Positions 42,781 through 51,022 of a stretch of 64,000 nt of DNA are shown here, in pieces. The notes beneath the pieces are model-generated. The model saw only the letters and a list, made by a program, of their open reading frames with translations, searched no databases and was not told the origin of the DNA. The position numbers and the translations under genes were made by a program. This DNA comes from Rhodoferax ferrireducens (GTDB lineage Bacteria > Pseudomonadota > Gammaproteobacteria > Burkholderiales > Burkholderiaceae_C). The DNA lies in contig NZ_QEII01000299.1 of assembly GCF_003347515.1 (NCBI RefSeq), forward strand, positions 1 to 64,000, written 5' to 3'. The first letter of the stretch is position 1; the number at the start of each line of letters is the position of its first letter.

Positions 42781-44052
42781 ATGACAGAAGCCGCCATCAA
42801 GCAGCACTTGATTGACCCCGAGATATGCATCCGATGCAATACCTGCGAAGCCATTTGCCCGGTGGCTGCGATCACCCATGACTCACGCAATTACGTGGTC
42901 GATGCCGAAAAATGCAATTTCTGCATGGCCTGTATCGCCCCCTGCCCGACCGGCTCGATTGACAACTGGCGCACCATGCCACGCATCAAGGCCTACAGCC
43001 TGACAGCGCAATTGAGCTGGGATGAGCTGCCGCCCGAGTTGACGGCTGAGGAGTTGGCGGCCGAAGGTATAGCGGCCGATGCGCCACCTGTGGAGATGCC
43101 AGTAGCGCCGGTGTTGCCGGCGGCCGTCAGCCTTGAGGCCACGTTCAACAGCGCCCAGTACGGCGCCACGCTGCCGCCTTGGTCGGCCGCGCACGCCTAC
43201 ACCAATCTCTATGGTCCCAAGGCCGCCGGAAAATCGGTCACCGCCACCGTCGGCGGCAATGTGCGCGTCACGGCGGTGGGCCACGACTACGACACCCACC
43301 ACATCGTGCTGGACTTTGGCGCCATGCCGTTCCCGCTGCTCGAAGGCCAATCGATTGGCATCATTCCGCCCGGCGTCGACGCCAATGGCAAACCGCACCA
43401 TGTGCGTCAATATTCGATTGCCAGCCCACGCAACGGCGAACGCCCGGGCTACAACAACCTGTCTCTCACCATCAAGCGCGTGCTGGAAGACCACCAGGGC
43501 CAGCCGGTGCGCGGCGTCGCCTCGAACTACATGTGCGACCTGCAGGTGGGCGACAAGGTGCAGGTGATCGGCCCGTTCGGCGCCAGCTTCCTGATGCCGA
43601 ACCACCCGCGCTCCAACATCGTGATGATCTGCACCGGCACCGGCAGCGCGCCGATGCGCGGCATGACCGAATGGCGGCGGCGCTTGCGCCAGTCCGGCAA
43701 GTTCGAGGGCGGCAAGCTGATGCTGTTCTTCGGCGCACGCACCAAGGAAGAACTGCCCTACTTCGGGCCGCTGCAAAACCTGCCCAAGGATTTCATCGAC
43801 ATCAACTTTGCCTTCTCGCGCACACCAGGCCAGCCCAAGCGCTATGTGCAGGACGTGATGCGCGAGCGTGCCGCCGACCTCGGGCCCTTGCTGAACGACC
43901 CGAACACTTACTTCTATGTCTGCGGACTCAAGAGCATGGAAGAAGGCGTGGTGCTGGCGCTGCGTGACGTGGCGCAGCAAGCCGGCCTGTCCTGGGACAC
44001 CGTCGGTGCGGCGCTCAAGACCGAAGGCCGGCTGCATCTGGAGACCTATTGA
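42781..44052 (+). CDS. boxA: Benzoyl-CoA 2,3-epoxidase, NADPH reductase subunit
   Basis: 423 residues. N-terminal ferredoxin domain with two [4Fe-4S] motifs (CIRCNTCEAICP and CNFCMACIAPCP, about residues 15-55), an Ala/Pro/Glu-rich linker, then a ferredoxin-NADP reductase module: FAD motif RQYSIASPRN, nucleotide motif MICTGTGSAPMRG, C-terminal YFYVCGLKSMEEGV. It passes electrons from NADPH to BoxB. Of two in-frame ATGs six bases apart, the second (42781) has GAGAGG seven bases upstream and is chosen. The stop overlaps the next start. Confidence 0.94.
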   Translation: MTEAAIKQHLIDPEICIRCNTCEAICPVAAITHDSRNYVVDAEKCNFCMACIAPCPTGSIDNWRTMPRIKAYSLTAQLSWDELPPELTAEELAAEGIAADAPPVEMPVAPVLPAAVSLEATFNSAQYGATLPPWSAAHAYTNLYGPKAAGKSVTATVGGNVRVTAVGHDYDTHHIVLDFGAMPFPLLEGQSIGIIPPGVDANGKPHHVRQYSIASPRNGERPGYNNLSLTIKRVLEDHQGQPVRGVASNYMCDLQVGDKVQVIGPFGASFLMPNHPRSNIVMICTGTGSAPMRGMTEWRRRLRQSGKFEGGKLMLFFGARTKEELPYFGPLQNLPKDFIDINFAFSRTPGQPKRYVQDVMRERAADLGPLLNDPNTYFYVCGLKSMEEGVVLALRDVAQQAGLSWDTVGAALKTEGRLHLETY

Positions 44053-44849
44053 TGAGCGACTTTCAAACCCTGACCGTGTCGCGCCGCGCTGCCGGCGTGA
44101 CGCAGGTCACGATGTCGCGCCCGGCGGTGTTCAACGCTTTCGACGAGGCGATGATCGCCGAACTGGACACCGTCTTCACCCAACTGGCTGACGACAACAG
44201 CGTGCGCGTGATCGTGCTGGCCGGGGATGGCAAGCACTTCAGCGCGGGCGCCGACCTGCAATGGATGCAGCGCGCCAGCACGGCCTCGCAGGAGTGGAAT
44301 CTGCAGGACGCACGTCGCTTTGCCGGCATGCTGGCGCGCATCGAGAATTGCCCCAAACCCACGGTGGCGCGCATCCAGGGTGCCGCGCTCGGGGGCGGTG
44401 TCGGCCTGGTCTGCGCCTGCGACATCGCCATCGCCACCGGGAGCGCCTCGTTCTCGGTAAGCGAAGCCAAATTTGGCATCTTGCCGGCGGTGATCGGGCC
44501 CTATGTGGTCAACGCGGTCGGCAAGCGCCAGGCCCGGCGTCTGGCGCTTGCCACCACACGCATCACGGCCACCGAGGCTATCGCCATCGGCTTGGTGCAT
44601 CAGGTGGTCGTCGCCGATGCGCTCGATGCGGCGGTGGATTCCGCCGTGACCGAACTGCTGGCGGGCGGCCCCAATGCCCAACGCGAGATCAAGCAACTTT
44701 TTGCGCTACTCGAAGTCGGCCCGATCACGCCGGAGGTGCGGGAGCTGACAGCCCAGACCATCAGCCGCGTGCGCGGCACCGAGGAAGCGCGCGAGGGCTT
44801 TACCGCCTTCCTGGACAAGCGCCCTGCCCCCTGGATTCCGCAAGCATGA
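44052..44849 (+). CDS. Enoyl-CoA hydratase/isomerase family protein
   Basis: 265-residue crotonase: RPAVFNAFDEAMIAEL, oxyanion loop AGDGKHFSAGADLQWMQ, second loop RIQGAALGGGVGLVCACDIA and SEAKFGILPAVIGPYVV. Glu in the AKFGI segment and the one further on support hydratase activity. In this operon it would hydrate or isomerise 3,4-dehydroadipyl-CoA, or its 2,3-isomer, toward 3-hydroxyadipyl-CoA (inference). A PaaG-like isomerase role is an alternative. Its ATG shares a base with the boxA stop, and its own stop overlaps the dehydrogenase start by four bases. Confidence 0.88.
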   Translation: MSDFQTLTVSRRAAGVTQVTMSRPAVFNAFDEAMIAELDTVFTQLADDNSVRVIVLAGDGKHFSAGADLQWMQRASTASQEWNLQDARRFAGMLARIENCPKPTVARIQGAALGGGVGLVCACDIAIATGSASFSVSEAKFGILPAVIGPYVVNAVGKRQARRLALATTRITATEAIAIGLVHQVVVADALDAAVDSAVTELLAGGPNAQREIKQLFALLEVGPITPEVRELTAQTISRVRGTEEAREGFTAFLDKRPAPWIPQA

Positions 44850-46390
44850 GCAATACCCTGAACAGCGCCCCCTTGCTGGTGGTCGGCGCCGGCATCATGG
44901 GCGTCGGCATCGCGCAGGTGGCAGCGCAGGCGGGCCACGCCGTGATGCTGTTTGACGCCCGCGAAGGCGCGGCTGCGGAGGCTAGGGCCAAGCTGGCCAA
45001 GACGCTGGAGGCGCTGGCGGCCAAGGGCAAGCTCAGTGCTGAAGATGTCACGCAGATCCTGTCGCGCATCCAGGCGATCAACGCGCTCGACGCGGCAGCG
45101 TCTGTGCGATTGGTGGTGGAAGCCATCGTCGAGAAGCTCGATGTCAAACGCGGGCTGTTCCAACAGCTCGAAACCATTGTGGCCGCCGACTGCGTGCTCG
45201 CCACCAACACCTCGTCGATCTCGGTCACCGCCATTGCCAATGGCCTGCAGCATCCTGGCCGGCTGGTCGGCATGCATTTCTTCAACCCGGTGCCCTTGAT
45301 GAAGCTGGTTGAGGTGGTGTCGGGCCTGCAGACCGAGCCGGCGGTGGCGACGGCGATCTTTGATTTGTCCAAGGTGTGGGGCAAGGTGCCGGTACATGCG
45401 CGCTCGACGCCCGGCTTCATCGTGAACCGCATCGCCCGCCCCTATTACGCTGAGACGCTGGCCTTGCTGCAAGAGCAGGCCGCCACGCCCGCCGTGCTCG
45501 ATGCCTGCCTGCGCGCCGCGGGCTTTCGCATGGGTCCGTGCGAACTGATGGACCTGATCGGCCATGACACCAATTTTTCGGTGACCCAATCGGTCTATGA
45601 GGCCAACTTTTTTGACAAACGTTTTGCCCCCTCGCTGGTGCAGCGCGAGCTGGTCGATGGCGGACTGCTAGGCCGCAAATCGGGCCGCGGCTTTTACGAC
45701 TATGCGGACGGCGCGGCGGCGGCGGCGGCGGCGGCGGCAACAGCAGTAGCGATGGCCGCCGCCGAGTCCATGCCAATGCCCAGCGCCGAACTGCTGCGCG
45801 TGCATGGTCAAGGGCCGCTGGCGGACCGTTTTGTTGCGGTGCTGGAAACAGCCGGCCAGACCGTTCAATGCGTGCCGGCCAGCGACTGGCTCGGGCTGGA
45901 AGTGGACGGCGCGCAGCTGCGCCTGAGCGACGGCCGGACCGCCTCCCAGCTCGGTGCCGAGGTCGCTGTGTTTGACCTGCCGCTGCAGGCCGGCCAGGAC
46001 CTCACGCTGGCCTGGGCGCCTTCGCTGCGCGCCAGCGAGGCCTGGACGGCCACCGCCGCGCATTGGCTCGTCGCGCTGGGCTTCAAGCCACAGCGCATCG
46101 CCGATGTGCCCGGGCTGGTGGTGGCGCGCACCCTCGCCATGCTGATCAACGAAGCCGCCGACGCGGTGCACCAAGGCGTCTGCACGGCCGAGGGCGCCAA
46201 TGCCGCGATGAAGCTGGGGGTGAACTATCCGGCCGGACCGTTCGAGTGGCTGGCGGACTGGAATGCCGGCGCGGTCATCGGCCTGCTGGATGCACTGGAT
46301 GCCCACTACCGCGGCGAGCGTTATCGCGTGAGTCCGTGGTTGCGCCAGCATGTGTGGCAAAGCCTCACGCCAAGCGTCAACTGCTCATGA
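44846..46390 (+). CDS. 3-hydroxyacyl-CoA dehydrogenase (PaaH-like, 3-hydroxyadipyl-CoA)
   Basis: 514 residues. NAD-binding motif VVGAGIMGVGIAQVAAQAG at residues 11-29, catalytic region NTSSISVTAIAN and GMHFFNPVPLMKLVEVV, then two C-terminal helical domains (GFIVNRIARPYYAEAL-like RPYYAETLALLQEQA; second copy LVVARTLAMLINEAADAV), giving the double-C-domain layout of PaaH. It should oxidise 3-hydroxyadipyl-CoA to 3-oxoadipyl-CoA with NAD+. No thiolase follows in the window. A run of nine Ala near residue 290 comes from a GCG microsatellite. A longer open frame from 44261 lies in the hydratase gene and is not used. Confidence 0.9.
   Translation: MSNTLNSAPLLVVGAGIMGVGIAQVAAQAGHAVMLFDAREGAAAEARAKLAKTLEALAAKGKLSAEDVTQILSRIQAINALDAAASVRLVVEAIVEKLDVKRGLFQQLETIVAADCVLATNTSSISVTAIANGLQHPGRLVGMHFFNPVPLMKLVEVVSGLQTEPAVATAIFDLSKVWGKVPVHARSTPGFIVNRIARPYYAETLALLQEQAATPAVLDACLRAAGFRMGPCELMDLIGHDTNFSVTQSVYEANFFDKRFAPSLVQRELVDGGLLGRKSGRGFYDYADGAAAAAAAAATAVAMAAAESMPMPSAELLRVHGQGPLADRFVAVLETAGQTVQCVPASDWLGLEVDGAQLRLSDGRTASQLGAEVAVFDLPLQAGQDLTLAWAPSLRASEAWTATAAHWLVALGFKPQRIADVPGLVVARTLAMLINEAADAVHQGVCTAEGANAAMKLGVNYPAGPFEWLADWNAGAVIGLLDALDAHYRGERYRVSPWLRQHVWQSLTPSVNCS
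45713..45738. repeat. GCG trinucleotide microsatellite inside the dehydrogenase gene
   Basis: About eight GCG/GGC units in tandem encode a nine-Ala run in the linker between domains (ADGAAAAAAAAATAVA). Slippage here changes length in whole codons, so it would lengthen or shorten the linker without breaking the frame. Confidence 0.75.
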
Positions 46391-46821
46391 AGTTTGCCGA
46401 GTTCCACACGGGCCAGGTCATCCAGGCCGGGCCTGTCGAGGTCAGCGAGGCCGAGATCATCCAGTTCGCCACCGCCTACGACCCGCAGTGGTTTCACACC
46501 GACCCCACAGCGGCCGCGCAGGGCCACTTCGGCGGCCTGATCGCCAGCGGCTGGCACACCTGCGCCATGGCCATGCGCCTGGTGGCCGACGCGGCGCTGC
46601 ACGGCTCGGAGTCGTTTGCCTCACCCGGCCTGGCCTATGTGAAATGGCCGCACCCGGTGCGACCGGGCGACCGCTTGTCGCTGTGCGCGACGGTGCTTGA
46701 GACGCGTTGCGCGCGCGAGCAGCCCCACCTGGGAATATTGCGCTGGCGCTGGCAACTTTTCAACGCCCGGGGCACCGAGGTGCTGGACCTCGAAGCCACC
46801 AGCCTGTTTAATCTTTCCTGA
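46387..46821 (+). CDS. MaoC-like hotdog dehydratase
   Basis: 144 residues starting MKFAEFHTGQVIQAGPVEVS. The (R)-specific hydratase signature is intact: DPQWFHTDPTAAAQGHFGGL with Asp and His, then IASGWHTCAMAMRL and YVKWPHPVRPGDRLS. The start overlaps the dehydrogenase stop by four bases (ATGA); the longer open frame from 46063 is out of context. It hydrates enoyl-CoA esters with R stereochemistry, so it is either a bypass for a poor substrate of the S-hydratase upstream or serves PHA monomer supply. Its 3' end overlaps the convergent GGDEF gene by 14 bases. Confidence 0.87.
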   Translation: MKFAEFHTGQVIQAGPVEVSEAEIIQFATAYDPQWFHTDPTAAAQGHFGGLIASGWHTCAMAMRLVADAALHGSESFASPGLAYVKWPHPVRPGDRLSLCATVLETRCAREQPHLGILRWRWQLFNARGTEVLDLEATSLFNLS

Positions 46822-47941
46822 CCTCGACGCAATTGCGCCCGGCCGCCTTGGCCGCGTACAGCGCACGGTCAGCGGCGGCAATCAGTTCGTCGCCTGTTCG
46901 GCCATCGCGCGGAAACGTCGCAACGCCAAAGGAGGCGGTCACCGCGATCATCTCTGCGCCATAAGGAATTGGCGCAGCCGCCATCGCACTGCGCAACTGC
47001 TCGGCCCGCGCCATCGCGCTGTCCTGCGCCATTTGCGGAAGGACCAGCAGAAACTCCTCACCACCGTAGCGGCAGTAGATATCGCTGGCGCGCGCGTGCC
47101 GCTTCAACAGCCCGCCGAAGACCCGCAATACCTCGTCTCCACCCAGGTGTCCGTAGCAGTCATTGACCGCCTTGAAATGGTCCAGGTCGCCCATGATCAC
47201 GCTGACGGGATAACCATGACGCCCGGCTACGATCAACTCCCGGCCCAAGGTTTCCTCAAGGTAGCGGCGGTTGTACAGGCCGGTCAGCGCATCATGCGTT
47301 GACTGTTCGCGCAACTCGTCATGCAAGGCCTGCACTTCGCGCTCGGCACGGGTGCGCTCGGTCACATCCATGAGCAGGCTGATCAACGCCAGCTTGCCGC
47401 CGATTTCCATGGCATTGGTATGGACCTCAACGTCGAACTCAACCCCATTTTTGCGCAGACCACGAAATACATAATCAACCCTCGTGACCTCGCCGCTGAG
47501 GCGCTTGCGCACGCTTTCTGCAACGAGTGGGCGATCATTCTTGGCGACGATGTCGAGAATCCCCAAGCTCCGAACATCATCCGCGCTGTAACCGAACATT
47601 TCGTCGAATTTGGCATTGGAGTAGCTGAACACACCCTCCTCCATGATGACGATGCCAACCAGGGACTGGCTCACCAGCTCGTGGAACCTGGCTTCCGATT
47701 CGCGCAGGGCGCGCGTAATTTTCTCGTTCTCGCGCAGGGCGGTCTCCAGTTTTTCGGTCCGGCTGCGTACCTGTTCTTCCAGCATGACGGCGGTCTGGAA
47801 CAGACCAAAGTCGGAGCTCTGCACACTGGCGCTGCGCTCAGCACGGTCCATGAGCGCCCGGATGATCTTGTTGAGCCGGACGATTTCGCCCTGCAAGGCC
47901 CGCGGATCCGGGCTGGCATCCGGCCAGCCCCGCTCAGACAC
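46808..47941 (-). CDS. PAS-GGDEF diguanylate cyclase coupled to a FIST sensor
   Basis: 377 residues from a GTG at 47941 that overlaps the FIST gene stop by eight bases. Coiled N-terminus (LQGEIVRLNKIIRALMDRAE, then LEEQVRSRTEKLETAL), PAS about 79-200, GGDEF about 215-375. The active site is GGEEF (293-297) with substrate region DHFKAVNDCYGH, and an RxxD inhibition site (RASD, 284-287) at the canonical five-residue distance. So it should make c-di-GMP and be product-inhibited. An upstream open frame to 48064 lies inside the FIST gene. No TM helix or own sensor domain beyond PAS is seen. Confidence 0.88.
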   Translation of the reverse strand: MSERGWPDASPDPRALQGEIVRLNKIIRALMDRAERSASVQSSDFGLFQTAVMLEEQVRSRTEKLETALRENEKITRALRESEARFHELVSQSLVGIVIMEEGVFSYSNAKFDEMFGYSADDVRSLGILDIVAKNDRPLVAESVRKRLSGEVTRVDYVFRGLRKNGVEFDVEVHTNAMEIGGKLALISLLMDVTERTRAEREVQALHDELREQSTHDALTGLYNRRYLEETLGRELIVAGRHGYPVSVIMGDLDHFKAVNDCYGHLGGDEVLRVFGGLLKRHARASDIYCRYGGEEFLLVLPQMAQDSAMARAEQLRSAMAAAPIPYGAEMIAVTASFGVATFPRDGRTGDELIAAADRALYAAKAAGRNCVEVRKD

Positions 47942-49094
47942 GTTGAGTCTCCATCGGATCGATACCGATCGCAATGCCAACGAACGTCTGATTGACATGC
48001 ACACCATGAAACTGTTCGCCGTAAGTATTGAACCCCACGGTATTGTTGTGCTGAAGGAGCTCATCCACTCTATTTTTTAGCGGGCCTTGGGAAATTTCCA
48101 GTTTGCGCAAGACGCAATCGCAGCCGAGCACAAATTGCGGCGGACCGATTTCCGCGCGGATCTGCGTAAACGTTCGCTCCAGGTCATCCAGCAAATCCAC
48201 GCCCTTCGCCACCCGCAACACCAAGCCGTTCTCGATGGCGCAAAAAAAAGTCAGGCTGCCATCCCCATTAACTTTCTGGATGGAGCGCACGAAGTTCGTA
48301 CCGTCGATCATGACCACCACCGGCCAGGCGGCAAAACGCAGTGGGTCGAGATCGCTCGCGTCGATGCCCAGTATCCGCGCATACTCCTGCGCCGCCGGCA
48401 GGCCATTGATTTCCTTGACAACACGAAGATCGGTATCGGCCTCGGTAACGACCAGCCGCTCATCGGTGGCGACAAAATGCTGCGTCATGAAGAGCTTGAA
48501 CGGCAAGCGGGTGGTAACCAGCAGCAAGACGGCGCTATCGGTGTGGAATCGCCCCTCGAAATAGACATGGGTACGACCAAAAAGCACACCGTCCCCCGCC
48601 GAGCCCCCGATCAGGGGAAGCCTGCCCAGCGCGCTTTGCAAGGCACGCGTGACCGGCTCTTCGCGGACCGACAAACCATCAATCAACAGCAATGCAAAGC
48701 TGTTATCTGTATCGGTTTGCGGCGCGTGGCTTTCCTGCCTTTGCAACAGTTCCTGAACGAAAGCCTGAACCGAGGTCATCGCGAATTGCTGCAAGTGGTC
48801 AAGCAGCCCGCTCACGGCATTAAAGTCGCTGGCCGGAAAGCTCGCCCCGGTCAGGCTGAAATTCCGATACCCGGAGGGGCCGATTTCGCCGGCCGTGGTG
48901 CAACCCACAACCTGGACGCCGGCAAACAAACGCTTCATTTCCGCGGCGAGTATCTCCAGGTTGTAGGCACTGGAGCAGAAAAAAATAACCAGTGCCATGT
49001 CTGGCTGCATTACTGCAGCGTGAAATTCACGTGCAGCCTCTAGCGCCCCGCTGGCGCACGACTGCGCCCTGCGTATACGGGCCCGGTTGTCCAT
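47934..49094 (-). CDS. FIST-domain sensor protein (stand-alone)
   Basis: 386 residues holding FIST_N (about 30-215, GVQVVGCTTAGEIGPSGYRN and LLIDGLSVREEPVTRALQSA, LIGGSAGDG) and FIST_C (about 225-360, EYARILGI, FVRSIQKVNGDGSLTFFC, GCDCVLRKLEISQG, NTVGFNTYGEQFHGVHVNQT). No signal peptide or TM helix, so it is cytosolic. FIST domains bind small ligands, thought to include amino acids. Here the output domain is a separate protein, the PAS-GGDEF cyclase translated from an overlapping GTG. The pair therefore forms a two-protein signal module (inference). Confidence 0.9.
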   Translation of the reverse strand: MDNRARIRRAQSCASGALEAAREFHAAVMQPDMALVIFFCSSAYNLEILAAEMKRLFAGVQVVGCTTAGEIGPSGYRNFSLTGASFPASDFNAVSGLLDHLQQFAMTSVQAFVQELLQRQESHAPQTDTDNSFALLLIDGLSVREEPVTRALQSALGRLPLIGGSAGDGVLFGRTHVYFEGRFHTDSAVLLLVTTRLPFKLFMTQHFVATDERLVVTEADTDLRVVKEINGLPAAQEYARILGIDASDLDPLRFAAWPVVVMIDGTNFVRSIQKVNGDGSLTFFCAIENGLVLRVAKGVDLLDDLERTFTQIRAEIGPPQFVLGCDCVLRKLEISQGPLKNRVDELLQHNNTVGFNTYGEQFHGVHVNQTFVGIAIGIDPMETQRV

Positions 49095-49254
49095 ATTGTC
49101 ATCCTTGTTATGCGCCCACCAACCAACGACGCGCTGCTCCAGGCTATTCGCGCATTTTAATGGTAGCCAACTATTGGATGAAATAGTGAAAACATTACGC
49201 TGTCAGGGCAAGCGCTCCGGGACGGAGGCAAGCCCATTGCGGTCATGGAGGTCG

Positions 49255-49401
49255 CTACAAACGCCGTCCTTGAATGACGCGAATCAAGATCACCACGACG
49301 GCGACAACCAGGAGGATGTGGATGAATCCGCCCATGGTGTACGAGGTGACAAACCCCAGCAGCCAGAGGACAACCAGAATGATGGCAATGGTTTCAAGCA
49401 T
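49255..49401 (-). CDS. Small lmo0937/DUF5670-family membrane protein (48 aa)
   Basis: A 48-residue frame: MLETIAIILVVLWLLGFVTS, then YTMGGFIHILLVVAVVVILI, ending RVIQGRRL. Two hydrophobic helices with the SYTxGGFIHILL centre are diagnostic of the lmo0937-family small membrane proteins, common in many bacteria and of unknown function. AAGGAGAAGAAA lies directly before the ATG. It is flanked by genes typical of envelope stress (BON lipoprotein). Too short for routine gene calling. Confidence 0.85.
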   Translation of the reverse strand: MLETIAIILVVLWLLGFVTSYTMGGFIHILLVVAVVVILIRVIQGRRL

Positions 49402-49450
49402 TTTCTTCTCCTTTGGGCACCGTTTGACGAGTGGTAAATCCTGCGGTCCA

Positions 49451-49506
49451 CCGCCATCAAAACATGGCGGGAGACCCCGGCTCGTGAATGCAAGAGTAAG
49501 CCGGGG
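49451..49506. repeat. Two consecutive hairpins upstream of the BON-protein promoter
   Basis: CCGCCAT-N6-ATGGCGG (49451-49470) and CCCCGGCT-N16-AGCCGGGG (49475-49506) are perfect stems. They lie between the divergent 48-aa gene and the BON gene. They may be operator dyads or terminators facing either way. Confidence 0.45.
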
Positions 49507-49533
49507 AAACCATCCTGAACTTGACGGACTGAC

Positions 49534-49562
49534 TTGTCAACCGAAACACTTCGCACTATTAT
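49534..49562 (+). promoter_or_regulatory. Strong sigma-70-like promoter of the BON lipoprotein gene
   Basis: TTGTCA (49534-49539), 17-base spacer, TATTAT (49557-49562); implied start near 49569, giving a leader of about 65 bases before the ATG at 49635. It is one of the closest consensus matches in the window. Confidence 0.55.
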
Positions 49563-49634
49563 ATTTTTAGGTGGTCATGCCTATCGCCACCTGATAGGAA
49601 GCAAGCACACATCTACTAAAACTGGAGGTTCAAC

Positions 49635-49949
49635 ATGATCATTCGTACCACCCTCGCGGCCGCCGTTGCTGCGGCCGCTTTGCTCACCGCGTCCGGCTGC
49701 GCTGTAACGCGCGGCCAGGAAACCGTAGGCGCCTACGTTGACGACACCACGATCACCACCCGTGTCAAGGCGCGCTTCGTCGAAAACAAAGACGTAGATG
49801 CGAGCAGCATCCGGGTCGAGACGCTCAATGGCACTGTCATGCTGTCAGGCTTCGCCAAGAACGCCACCGAGAAGAACACCGCCGAGAGCCTTGCGCGCGG
49901 CGTGAGCGGCGTGAAGTCGGTCAAGAACGAGATCGCCATCCGTCCCTGA
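49635..49949 (+). CDS. BON-domain lipoprotein (OsmY-like, small)
   Basis: 104 residues: signal peptide with lipobox LTASGC (Cys22) so the mature protein is lipid-anchored, then one BON domain (about 35-104): TITTRVKARFVENKDVDASS, VETLNGTVMLSGFAKN, GVKSVKNEIAI. BON domains associate with membranes and are often osmotic or envelope stress proteins. A good ribosome site (ACTGGAGG) precedes the ATG, and a near-consensus promoter lies upstream. Confidence 0.88.
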   Translation: MIIRTTLAAAVAAAALLTASGCAVTRGQETVGAYVDDTTITTRVKARFVENKDVDASSIRVETLNGTVMLSGFAKNATEKNTAESLARGVSGVKSVKNEIAIRP

Positions 49950-50066
49950 GCCTTCGCTCAGGCTCGCATTCATGCGGCGCTTATTGCGAAAACGCAATGC
50001 GCTGCAATGCCATACGTCCTGACCAGCAATCGCTGATCGGCATTTGATCCATTTAGGATGATTGAT

Positions 50067-50379
50067 ATGAATTGCACTCCCGAACAATTCCTCGCCGCCA
50101 GCCAGTCGAATTTCCAAACCCTGGAGGGTCTGACAAACCAGGCATTTACCGGCTTCGAAAAACTGGTTTGCGGACGCCATGGAAAACTTCTTGAAAAACG
50201 CACCGGCAGGAACTGAGACCGCTGTTGCCGCGTTCAGGAGCGCGGTGACCGCCAGCAAGAGCGTCATCGAGACAGCCCAGAATTCGGCCAAGAAGGCCGC
50301 GGAAGTCGTTGAGTCAAATTTCGCTGCGGCGACAAACCATGCGACCAGTGCCGCTACCAGTTCGTCCAAGAAACGCTGA
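50067..50379 (+). pseudogene. Phasin gene with internal deletion and frameshift
   Basis: The first frame (50067-50216) starts MNCTPEQFLAASQSNFQTLE and continues GLTNQAFTGFEKLV, the N-terminus of PHA-granule phasins, then runs into LCGRHG-type nonsense and a stop. A second frame, shifted by one, carries on from about 50170 with MENFLKNAPAGTETAVAAFR, SAVTASKSVIETAQNSAKKA and the usual Lys-rich end SSKKR (50377-50379 stop). The middle of the family (about 90-100 residues) is gone and the two parts are out of frame. Intact phasins coat polyhydroxyalkanoate granules. The C-terminal piece has its own ATG at 50179 but no clear ribosome site. Confidence 0.8.
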
Positions 50380-50452
50380 TTCGGCGCACGCGTCATCGCG
50401 TGTCGGCATTCGAACTGGGCCTGTGGGCCGAGATCAAGACGAGGAGAACACT

Positions 50453-51022
50453 ATGACGAAAATCATCGGCCTCGCGGGCAGTTTGCGCGCCGGATCATTC
50501 AATGCGTCGCTGCTGCGTGCGGCTGCACAGCTCATGCCGAATGACGCCAGCCTGGACATCGCGAGCATCAAAGGCATCCCCCTGTACGACGGCGATGTGG
50601 AGGCCAACGAAGGCATTCCGGCCACGGTAACAGCACTGAAGGACCAGATCGCGGCTGGCGACGGGTTGCTGCTGGTTTCGCCGGAGTACAACAATGCCAT
50701 GCCAGGCGTGTTCAAGAACGCGGTGGACTGGCTGTCGCGACCACCGGCCGACATTGCGCGCGTTTTTGGCAATCGCCCGGTCGCCGTCATCGGCGCATCG
50801 CCCGGCGGCTTCGGCACCACACTGGCCCAAAATTCCTGGCTGCCGGTGCTACGCACCCTCGGTACGCGGCCCTGGTTCGGCGGCCGCTTGATGGTGGCGC
50901 ATGCAGCGGCTGTGTTCGACGACAAAGGTGTGTTGGTGGACGAAAAAATCCGGGCGCAACTGCAGCAGTTCATGCAGGGCTTTGTGGCATATGTGAATGC
51001 CTCCGTTACGATGCGCCAATGA
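50453..51022 (+). CDS. NADPH-dependent FMN reductase
   Basis: 189-residue flavodoxin-like oxidoreductase. FMN phosphate loop GLAGSLRAGSFNASLL at residues 6-21, then SPEYNNAMPGVFKNAVDWLS, the family hallmark, and GASPGGFGTTLAQNSW. It reduces FMN, quinones, azo compounds or chromate with NAD(P)H in the cytoplasm. Start at 50453 has GAGGAGA upstream; frames open from 50309 overlap the phasin remnant. Its stop overlaps the PPK2 start by four bases. Confidence 0.9.
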   Translation: MTKIIGLAGSLRAGSFNASLLRAAAQLMPNDASLDIASIKGIPLYDGDVEANEGIPATVTALKDQIAAGDGLLLVSPEYNNAMPGVFKNAVDWLSRPPADIARVFGNRPVAVIGASPGGFGTTLAQNSWLPVLRTLGTRPWFGGRLMVAHAAAVFDDKGVLVDEKIRAQLQQFMQGFVAYVNASVTMRQ

